Origin: Acanthopleura granulata | Taxonomy: Eukaryota; Mollusca; Polyplacophora; Chitonida; Chitonidae | NCBI GenBank assembly: GCA_016165875.1 | Contig: JABBOT010000080.1 | Coordinates: forward strand, 48,938,032-49,002,031 | DNA length: 64,000 nt | Direction of reading: 5' to 3' | In this document: positions 21,301 to 33,300 of the stretch, in pieces | Numbering within the stretch: the first letter of the stretch is position 1 | Layout of the letters: every line of letters begins with the position of its first letter | Translations under genes and position numbers: made by a program | The notes under the pieces: model-generated | What the model was told of the DNA's origin: nothing | What the model saw: the letters and a program-made list of their open reading frames with translations, nothing else | The model's database searches: none

Positions 21301-24300
21301 CTACAGTATAACCCTTGTCTGACTACAACATAACCCTGGCCTGAGTACAACATAACCCTGGTCTGACTACAACATAACCCTGGTCTGACTACAATATAAC
21401 CCTAGCCTGACTGCAGTATAGCCCTGGTCTGACTACAGCATAACCCTGGTCTGACTACCGTCTAACCCTGGCCTGACTACAGTATAACCCTGGCCTGACT
21501 ACAGTATAACCCTTGTCTGACTACAACATAACCCTGGCCTGAGTACAACATAACCCTGGTCTGACTACAACATAACCCTGGTTTGACTACAATATAACCC
21601 TAGCCTGACTGCAGTATAGCCCTGGTCTGACTACAGCATAACCCTGGTCTGACTACCGTCTAACCCTGGCCTGACTACAGTCTAACCCTGGCCTGACTAC
21701 AGTCTAATCCTGGTCTGAGTACAGTCTAACCATTGCCTGACTAGAGTCTAACCCTGGCCTGACTAGAGTCTAACCCTGGCCTGACTACAGTAATAACCTG
21801 AACTGACACTATAACCCTGGTCTGACGACAGCATAACCCTGGTCTGACTGCAGTATAACCCTGGCATTACCCCCAGTTTCCTGTCACTTACAGCATTAAT
21901 GCCTGAGAACTGTTGAGAGAGTTGCATGACCAGACTGATGATGAGAGCATGGCGCAGGAAGGGGTCTAACAGCAGGTCCCGCACTGTGAACTGTCAACAG
22001 AAGGAGAATTACATTCATCAGAAATAAATACTTGATCAGCTGTGCACTCAACTGTCAACAGAAGGAGAATTACATTCATCAGAAATAAATACTTGACCAG
22101 TTGTGCACTCAACTGTCAGCAGAAGGGGAATAATGTATAAATTAGAAATTAACACCTGATTTAAAACCAATTTTATGTGTAAAACTTCCTTAATTCTATC
22201 TTAAGTGTAAATGGTAATGATTTATTTTGCACATTATGTAAATATACACTGTATATATTATTAATAATATTATTAATATAATATTATTAGTTACATTGTC
22301 ACTGAGGGAAAGGATACAAAACTATATGGGGTTTGTAAGCCTCCAAGCTTCAACAGTAATCTTCTATCATGTTGAGGAGCTTTGAATTACCAAGCCGTGT
22401 TCTGGGAATTATGACATCATAATGTTACTGACAATGTTGTGTCAACATTCCTTTGTGACCTTGTGTCGTTGGTATCAATGTAGCGTCACACTGTAACGGT
22501 TATGTCATGGCGTTATCCCTACTGTTGAGTCATCAGATGCATATAGCATCTGCTGCAGGGTATACAGATATACATGTCTACTGCGTGACCATTAGGCCTA
22601 CTGTCCAATCAAAAGCACAGGATTTTGTCTGATGCGGGATATAGATAATTCAGAAACCAGACGTGTGAAAACATTCCTGGAATGATGACAAATATTGCAA
22701 TTGCCTAATTTGAATTCTGTACTGGGTTAAATTCAGCAGTCTTTGACTGTTTGCCCATTTTCCAGCTGACCTTTTTCTGCCGACTGGCCTCTTCCCTTTC
22801 CCGCCTCATTTCCTCCATCTCGTCTGCCACATTGGTGGATCCCCGCAGCCATGTCAGAGCTTAACAGAAGAAGACAACAATGTGACTGATTTGCTGATTA
22901 ACTGAGGTGTATAATGCCACACTGGTAATACGTAAGCCATATTAGCTAATGAGATTGTGTCAGAGCCAGAATGATGGGAAATAAATGTGGGTTTATTTGC
23001 TGAGTGCTGAGGGCACGGCTAATATCTGCTTTGTTTAGTACCCCTGAGAGATTCTAGGGAACAATCCCAATATCATATTAGCAAAATTAATAGCACGCGT
23101 GAGAAGCAGGGATAAAATGTTATTATGCTGTTGTGAGTAGTGGATTAACATCACTTTGCACATTAGTTAGGAGACATCACAATAGTGCTTTCTTTAATAT
23201 TTGTAATGTGCTGTTTTACTAAACACCTTTATAACCACACATGTGTACCTCTTTGGGCCTCCTCATCCCTTGGTTTGTTCAGTATCAGAAATCTGGGGGT
23301 TTCTGGGCAGAAGGGTAAAACAATGAGCTGGAAAATTACAGGCACTATGGAGAAACCTACAACAGATACACAAGTGAAATAAGAGGCAGATACATACAAC
23401 TTAACAACGATGAACGTTCAAGGTGACCATGTCGTGAACAAACAAATAAGCCTGAAGACATCACTCATGTTACAGATACACATGCACTAATGCATGTGAC
23501 TGAAAAGAATCACTCATGTTTTGGATTTTTTTCAAACTTAAACAAACTGGGTGTCAATCATGATTTCTAACAATGAAGACAATAATCAACAAATCAATAA
23601 TACATGTTTACATTGTATCCTTAAATGATAGAAGAAGTTAAAATTGCGTGGTTTCTGCAATAATTTGCACTGTGGCTGGAGCCAATTGAAATATAAATCT
23701 GCACAAGCATATGCTATATCTCATAAAATCATCTAAAAATAACCACAGTTATGTTAACTCACGGTGTCTATTGATAAAGCTTTAAAACCTGAGATGAGCC
23801 ATGAGTAGCCATACTGTAGAAACCCTCAAGGAATTGTCTTATCACTTGCCTTGAAAACATCATGTCATACTTTCAACGTGACGTGACATCGCCTCAGTTC
23901 TTTATTGTCAGTGGGCTTTCGTATGGCGAAGAGACAGACACTGGAGCAATTAAGCATTTTGGTCCAACTAGACAATCACAAATTTACGTGGCTATTAAAC
24001 TGTGTCACACTGCTTACATGTTGGGAAGGAGGATGCAGTAATTTAACTGAGTCAGTTGGCAAACTGCCTTGGGACAGCCACTGCCTGAGAATGAGTAGAT
24101 CTTGTTTCACATTTTTTCTTTACCTGGTAGCACAGCTAGATTTACGGAGGAAATATTTTCCCAACATCCATAGCTCTCTTCCAAATACCCTGCTATGTTC
24201 AGGATATTCTCTGATGTCTACTGCCAGCTAATGTTTGGCATCCATGCAGCTATGAAAAGGACAGATTGGACGCTGTGCTTACGAAGTTGTCCCTGACAGA

Positions 24301-27300
24301 CTGCCAAAATCAAAAAACTTCTGCCATTTGAAAACGGCACAGAGGTGTCTTCTTTCTATATTTCTCTCTTAAATTTTTACACCTGACCACATACGCTTGC
24401 ACTGTACTGTACTTTTGCGCGACCTTGCGATGGTGCACGCGAGCTTGAGGTAGTGTGACATCATTTCTGGTGGCTAACATGGCAAAATGGCACCACCAAA
24501 TCTGTGGCTAGGTAGAAATGATCATTTACTAATTACACAAGTGAAAACCAATTTTTGAACGTATAAATATTTTCACGACACTTCTTGGGGTACTCAGGGT
24601 TAGTGGCGGATTCTACGGTCATTTTAACTTTGTAACTGTAATACATCAATTTTCACATGAAATACAGACATTCACTGTACATGTCCTACTACATGAGGCT
24701 AAATGAATTCGCTATTGATACTTTTCTTCAACTCACGTGTTCAATATGGCCCAAACTTTCAACCACAGAAACTCATGCTTAATTTGCAACTTTATTTATC
24801 GCAAATGTTTTTTGAATGAGGAGAAAATTATTGGAATCAACACAAAATGGTCTTTTAAATTATGTGTGCTGTATTTAAAGTGGTCTGCTCTTTCAACTTG
24901 TTACGCTATAACGTTTTGAAGAATGAACGCTGTACCCCAATTGACACCAAAGCCTGAGATGTCTGAAAACCATAACCTGAGACGTCTGAACACCTTAACA
25001 TGAGACGTCTGAACACCTTAGCATGAGACGTCTGAACACCTTAGCATGAGACGTCTGAACACCTTGGCATGAGACGTCTGAACACCTTAGCATGAGACGT
25101 CTGAACACCTTAGCATGAGACGTCTGAACACCTTGGCATGAGACGTCTGAACACCTTAGCATGAGACGTCTGAACACCTCTGGGTGAACTTTCTGCCCAT
25201 TTAATACCACCTATACTGTATTTCAACTGAAATGTTGGTGATAACCAAATAACTCATTTTGCCTGATTTGATTGATCTAGATGTCTTGAGGCTTTCTTTT
25301 GGATGGCAGAGAAAATGTTTCAGCACAAAAAGTAATACTTTACAACATCTACTTGCAAACTACTTTTGGGGCAAATACAGTATTTCAGCAGAGACAAAAG
25401 TCTCTAAGATTATAGACAGTGAATATGTGTGATCAAATTAACACATGCACTTACTGTACTGATTTTCCTGCATTTGTACAAGGAAACTGCATGTTGTACC
25501 ACATTGCTTCATGTGTATGATTCACCCAGTACAGTTGTACCAAACTGCCTACACGTATGTAACCCACCCAGTACAGCTGTACCACACTGCCTATATGTAT
25601 GTAACTCACCCAATACAGCTGTACCACACTACCTACATGTATGTCACTCACTCAATACAGCTATACCACACTGCCTACATGTATTTGAATCACCCAGTAC
25701 AGCTGTACCACACTGCCTACATGTATGTGACTCACTCAATACAGCTGTACCACACTCAGGCATTACAGCTGTACCACATTGCCTACATGTGACTCACCCA
25801 GTACAGTTGTACCACATTGCCTACATGTATGTGACTCACCCAGTACAGTTGTACCTCACTGTTACATGTATGTGACTCGTCCAGTAGTTGTACCCCACTG
25901 CCTTCATGTATGTGACTCACCCAGTACAGATGTACCACATTACTACATGTGAATCACCCAGCACAATTGGACTGCACTACCGTACATTACAGCTGTACCA
26001 CAATGTTACATGTATGTGACTCACTCAGTACACCTGTAGCTAACTGCTACATGTATGTGACATACCCAGTACAACTGTACCACACTGCCTACTGGTATTT
26101 GAATCACTCAGTACAGCTGTACCACACTGTCTACATGTATGTGATTTACCCAGTACAGCTGCACCACACTGTCTACATGTGACTCACTCAGTAGTTGTAC
26201 CACATTGCCTTCATGTATGTGATTCACCCAGTACAGATGTACCACATTGCTACATGTGACTCACCCAATACAGTTGGACCACACTGCCTACATGCATGTG
26301 ACTCACAAAGTACAGCTGTACCAAACTGCTACATGTATGTGACATACCCAGTACAAGTGCACCATATTGCCTACATGACTCACCCAGTGAGGCTGTACCA
26401 CACTACCTGCATGATTCATCCAGTACAGCTGTACAACACTGCTAAATGTATGTCACTCACCCAGTACAACTGCACCATAGTTGGCCACACAGCCAGCATG
26501 ACTCACCCAGCGCAGTTGGCCACACTGCCTACATGACTCACCCAGTATAGCTGGGCACACTACCTACATGACTCATCCAGTACAATAGTACCACACTGCC
26601 TACATGACTCACCCAGTACAGCTGGCCACACTGCCTACATGACTCACCCAGCGCAGCTGGCCACACTGCCTACATGACTCACCCAGTATAGCTGGGCACA
26701 CTACCCACATGACTCATCCAGTACAATAGTACCACACTGCCTACATGACTCACCCAGTACAGCTGGCCACAGCCTTTTGGTGCCCAGGGCAAACGGCTGG
26801 CCTAGGAGTTCTGACAGCAGCACCCCAGTGGTGATGGAGAGCTGGTTAAAGGTACCTGTCAAACCCCTGAAGGCCGTGGGGGCGATCTCAGCCAGGTAGA
26901 GCGGGGCTATGGCCGTGTTCATACCTGTAATCATCAACCATACAATGATGGAATCACTCGCTTAATGAAAGTCAGCGGTCAAAGAACGAATCCTGAAGAT
27001 CAGATACTGCCATAGGGCACATCCATATCATTTTCTTCTTCAAGCGAATATTTGTCCTTTGTACTGGTGCAGGACAATTTGTAGCCTACTCAAGGATCTT
27101 CATTTATTTATTTATCTGATTGTTAATGGCATTGTGTAATGCCAGACTCAAGAACGTTTCACATAAATCTGCTTCCACTGTTCGCTGGCCCTTGAGAAAT
27201 AGACTGCAGATACAAGTACATGTGTACTGGGTACAAATGGAGACACATGCATATTGTATGGCGGCTTCCTACCTGCACTCAGTCCAATGATAAATCGTCC

Positions 27301-30300
27301 CGCAATCAGCATCTCATAAGACTTGGCAAGTTTGCTGAAGGCCATCAGACCGGTGGCAACCACAACAACACAATTGTTTATCAGCAAAGAGCCTTTTCTA
27401 AAATACAGATCAATGCACATATTTCATAACCAGGGAAGTATTGGAGCATTGGACAAATTTCCATACCAGTTATCAACCGCAGCCTTTAACAAAACTGCAC
27501 TTGTTACTTTATAATGCTGCTGTCTCAATATACCAGAATCATTGCACCTTCCTTACTATAGACTTCAAAAGTATTTTTATCAGAACGTAAACTATGCAAA
27601 TGTCTACATCTACTGCATATATATGCATGCAGATTAAAGGAATAGATCCATTTTACTTTTTATAAAGCTCTAAAAGTTCTTTTTCCCATGTAAGACTTCA
27701 GAATGTTAAAAACAAACTGAAGTAATACCCTCTAGTCTATTTTCATAAGAATGACACATGTTACAAGGAGGAAAAGTTTGTCGCTAACTTATCAAACATC
27801 AGTGATTTACTCCAGACTGCATACCTGTCACCACAAAAGTGGAAAACTCCTGAGCATGACGTCAGACAACAGTCAAATAAACTAACTCCAATTAACCACA
27901 GTATTCATTAGCAACATCAGGTGGGGCCCAAATACATCATCTCCCCACAAGCCATTCATTTCATCACGGCTGCTGCGTACCTGCCAAACCTGTTAGCAAA
28001 GTATCCAGCAGATACGCCCCCAATCATTCCGCCCACAGCGAAGATAGACACGATGATGGCCCACAGGGTAGTGAGAAGAGACTGGGAGATGGGATCACCT
28101 GACCTCTCCTGCACAGTCTCATTTAAAAACTCTTCTAATCTCTGTATATAAAACAGACACAGAAATTATACAAGCAAAAGTTGATTTTTTTTGTCTTTTT
28201 ATAAAATTTCATTATGTTTAACACCATACTTGAGTTTTTGACTTAAAATGACAACATTCTGGTTTATGGGTGAAGGACACCTGACAGCCCAGAGTAAAGC
28301 ACCTTCCATTACAGAGTTGCTGACTTAAATACGAGTATGCTGTTGACCCTGAGGCAGCTGGACAGGAGCCTGCCAGGCTGCCACCTCATCTCCATGCATT
28401 ACTTCACTTTTCTCTCTGGTTGGACAATAATCTTCTTGCTTACTAAATGTGTATGGAACAAGATTATTGTCCAAAATTTATTTCCTTAAGAGTATTTTCA
28501 CTTCTGCGACAGCTGCAAGTGTGATCACTACGGGGTGTATCCTCCAACAGATGAGCTGTATCTAAACTTCTACACTGACAAGTCATCCACTGCATTTCAT
28601 AGCACACATACATAATGCATACCACCTGGATAAGGCATCTTCCATATGATATATCATCTAAACAATACAGGTAATATGTAGGGCTTTGATCTATAGCTTC
28701 CTAAGCAGTGAACACACAAACACATTCAGGGTAGTGGGCTACCAGGTTATCTGATAATGTCATCTAACTGATACATTAGTATACCACAAAGTGTATTGTT
28801 CCCAACTGGTTACATGCACAGTATACTGTAACTAACTGGCTACACACAGTGTATTGTAACCAAATGGCTGCACACAGTGTATTGTAAGCAAATGGCTACA
28901 AACACAGTGAACTGTAACCAACTGGCTACACACAGTGTACTGTAACCAACTGGATATACACAGTGTACTGTAACCAAATGGATACACATAGAGTGTACTG
29001 TAACCAACTGGCTACACACTCAGTGTATTGTAATCAACTGACTTAACAAAGAGTATTGTAACCAAATGGCCACACTTCTGGTGTATTGTAAGGAACTGGC
29101 TACATACAGTGTATTGTAACCAACTGACTACCCACACAGTGTATTGTAACCAAATAGCTACACACATGATATATTGTAACCAACACACACAGTATATTGT
29201 AACCAAATAGCTACACACATAGTTTATTGTAACCAACACACACAGTGTACTGTAACCAACTGGCTACAAAACAAAACTATGTGTACTAATGACACATGCC
29301 TGAAGTAATAAGTCTGGGAAGTATAAATCTAGGTCTGCAGAATTACATTCCTGGTGTTCTGCAAGGGGTGTGAATATCACATTGTGAAAATCAAAAATGA
29401 TGGCCTACTACACACACAGAATACTGTGATCATCTGTCTACACATACAGTGTACTGTAACCACTTGCCTGCACATATAGTGTACTGTAACTATCTAATTA
29501 CACATACAGTGTACTGTAACCGTTTGCCTACATATACAGTATTTTAGTAACCACCTGCCTACACACACAGTGTACTGTAACCACTTACCAACACAGTGTA
29601 CTGCAATCACCTGACTACATACAGAGTGTACTGTAGCCACCAACCTACATAAATGGTGTACTGTAATCACCTGACTATACACAGAGTATACTGTAACCAC
29701 CAACCTACATAAATGGTGTACTGTAATCACCTGACTACACACACAGTTTACTGTATCCACCAACCTAAATATATGGTGTACTGTAGTCACCTGGCTACAC
29801 AGAGAGTGTACTGTAACCACCAACCTACATAAATGGTGTACTGTAACCATCTGACTATACACAGTGTACTGTAACCACCAACTTACATAAATGGTGTACT
29901 GTAACCACCTGACTATACACAGTGTGTACTGTAACCACCAACCTACATATATGGTGTACTGTAAGCACTTGACTAAACACACAGAGAACTATAACCACCA
30001 ACCTACATAAATGGTGTACTGTAACCACCTGACTACACATACAGTGTACTGTAACCACCAACCTGTATATATGGTGTACTGTAACCACCTGACTACACAC
30101 ACAGTGTACACTACCTACTAAGCACTGTAACTACATGTCTATACAATATGGCGAACTGTACAAAAAAGCACCTTTTAGTCATGTGGAATACAGATTAATA
30201 TTTATTGATTTATTTATTTGGTTGGGGATTTATGCCATGCTCAAGAATATCTGGCTTAAGAATATCTGACTTATACGACAGCAGTCAGCATTATGGTGAG

Positions 30301-33300
30301 AGGAAACCTGGCAGAGCCTGGACGGAACCCATGACTATGCGCAGGTTGCTGGCAGACCTTCCCACGTACAGCCAAAGAGGAAGCCAGCAGGCCCTCGGTT
30401 AATACTTAATAAATGGCCAAAAAAAAAATCATAATACATGGAACCAGCTGGTCTTGACAGACTTACCATGGTTCCATCTTAGACAATCTCAAATTTGTTC
30501 ATTTGTTCTGGGGGTTTAATTTGGTACAACAAAGAACATATATACATATATGCAATATATATATCTATTTATTAACTTGCATCACTGTTGCTTAATGCCA
30601 TACTCAAGGTTTTCTCAGTTTTTAAGGATCAGGCTGAGGCAGAGTTCAAAAGGAGACACCTTACTCTCATAACTGACGTACTGCAGCTTTCAGCGTCAGG
30701 TCTGCAGTTTATACACCACTGTACCAACAATGTGCTTAAGGACGCCCACACTTACAACTTGGGGAACGTTAACCACTCCTGTGTTGTACCCAACCTGAAA
30801 CGACGACCCAAGGACGCAGGCTGCGGTGGCCAATAACAAACTCTTTGTTACTCCAGTCTTCTTGGCCTCCTAAATAAAATAATAATATTAAAAAAATATA
30901 ATGTATCTCTTATCTCTGATTGCCAAGTATTGTATGTAATGGATCTCTGCAGTCAAAGTCCAGCGCTCAACCAACTGAGCTAAAGGGAAATTCTCCCTGG
31001 CTACTGCTAGCATAAGGACTGGATTTGAGCTCCTGTTACACTCCTCCCGACTTAAATCCTTCCTCCCTCCCAAAAGCACACAGGTTAACAGGTCCAGGGC
31101 CCCACTTCAACATTCTGGTCCACATTCTCATCATGTCTCTGACCACATTACCCTCACCATTCTGTCCATCCTTGCTTCTTGGAACCTGTCCTGGTCACGA
31201 CACCGATGTAATGGGTGGAGGATTTACTCTGTCGAATTTGAACTCAGGACCTCTGCAGCCAAAGTCCAGCGCTCTAACAACAGAGCTAAAAGGCAATTTC
31301 CTCTAGCTACAGCTGGAATGCTGCTGCCCTTACATATGCATAGAGACATGGATGTGAGTAAGAGCCATTCCTGGCTACATGCAAGCTCAGTGGTGTAACT
31401 TAGCGCTTGGCCTGTTTGCCCGCTTGCCCAATGCAAGTGACAACAGTGTCGGGCAAGTAAATCCTATTTTTGACTTGCTCGGCAGCGCAAGTGTCTTTGG
31501 GTGGGCATAAAAACCAAAAATAATCAATAACCTGAACTGTACATGATGAAAATACTTTGCTTGTTTTCGTCTGTAGGTGTTAAATATTTCTGCAATATCG
31601 TAAACTTAATGCAGTCCTGCTGAGTTGCCTCTATGAGTTGCCACTCAGGGCGGCAGAATAACCACACTGCGCGTTCAGAGATTTCACTCCCGGTCAATAG
31701 AAATATCAGGCTTGACAATGGGGTCATTAAAAAAACGACATAGAATGATTACATTTTCAATAATAACTGGAATGTTTGAAGTGCATTTTACAATGCCATG
31801 TTTTCTTTGCCAGTATGTATTGGTCTGTGTGTGTGAATTACTCTCCCAACATAAAACATGTGAATGGGTTTGCCTCGGTTTTTATGATCTGCAGTCTGGC
31901 CTGGTTTAGGTCACGGGTTTTAGATAGTGCAGGTTCCAGAACAGCAGCAGTTCATGACCCCCTGAGCTGGAGAGCGACGGTGAAAAAAAACATGGATATA
32001 TATACTCTTTTCCTCAAATCTGACACACTTACAGGGTGCGATTTTTAGCTGATAATACAAAGGCTGAGATTAGATTCAGGTTTATGTGGTCTGAGTATCA
32101 TGTAGAAAACAAAAGGGCAGACTAGAGATGTCATAGTTGTATAAAACAGAAAATTTCTAAGTAGCAGAATAGAGTTTTGTTGAAGAACAGTAATTCTTTA
32201 AAATTTGATACAAAAGGGTGCAAAGCTGAAAGTACTTGCACGCATACAAGAGCCATTATTTTCTATGTTGAATTCACAACTGCAGCTGAGTGATGCCTTT
32301 TGTGACTTTAAAGACGAGGCAATTTGCAAAACCATTCTATTACAAATTATTAGGAGTTGTACCCTATACCAGCCAGCCCAACCAGAGCAGTCATCACTTC
32401 ACCTACGTTCGCCATGCTGGGCTGGTATATTGGGTGCCATTCACAGCATGCGCCCTTTGTTGGCATACATGTATAGCATGTGTTTTTTGGAGGGGTGGGG
32501 GAGTTCACAAAGAAAGACAGAACTGCAGCTTACAGTAGCATGCGGTGTTCATTCGTGGATTGAGGGGTACATAATTCCGTCTTATGTCATCCATATATAG
32601 TGAACATGAAACTTGCAGATAACCCAAGACATTAATAATAAACCATATATTTATGGATCATCCTCTTTTCGGAAAACATCTCTTTAATACTGCATAAAAA
32701 TGCACCCATAAAAATAATATTTGAGTGGACTATGGCATTAATTTAATAAAGGAATGAATGACAGGAATAAATGGCAAACAAATCAAAAGTCATTGTGTTT
32801 TTTTCTATGCTTCGCTGAGGTAATGTTTAATAAAAGTAAATAAGCATAAATGTTGATTGAAATTATAATGTATATGTATACAAAAAATTTAAAAGCTATT
32901 TTTGCATCGTGGGCATGGCAAGTGAAATTTAGTGGGGCCAAGCAGTTTTCATTGCTAGCTTGTCCTGAGAACAAGCATTTACAATGTTGGTATTGTTTGG
33001 ATTAATCTACCGATTAGATATTGTTTAATTATTGAAGTCTAACAATAAGCTGAATCGCCATTACAGAAGTCTTTTGAGATCACACTGGTTTTGAATGAGA
33101 CAGGGTGGGGGCTCTCGCAAACTACTGTGATTTTACGGAGGTTAACAATGCTGTTACCCCCCACTTCACCCTGTCTTGTCCAAAACCAGTGTGATGTTGA
33201 GAGACTTCTGCAATGGCGATTGAGCTTATTGTTAGACTTTAATAATTAAACAATAGCTAATTAATAGATTAATCCAAACAATACCAATGGGGATAGAATA

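Noticed and set aside
25429..26536. Long plus-strand open frames with repeated [12 protein letters not shown] motifs
   Set aside because: They are translations of the 42-bp minisatellite in a transporter intron; 42 is a multiple of three, so frames stay open without selection.
29494..30100. Minus-strand frames with repeated [13 protein letters not shown] motifs
   Set aside because: Products of the 28-30-bp array in transporter intron 2, with no start context or splice support.
31255..31320. Possible lysine-type tRNA gene on the minus strand
   Set aside because: Stem mismatches and an attached SINE body indicate a tRNA-derived SINE.
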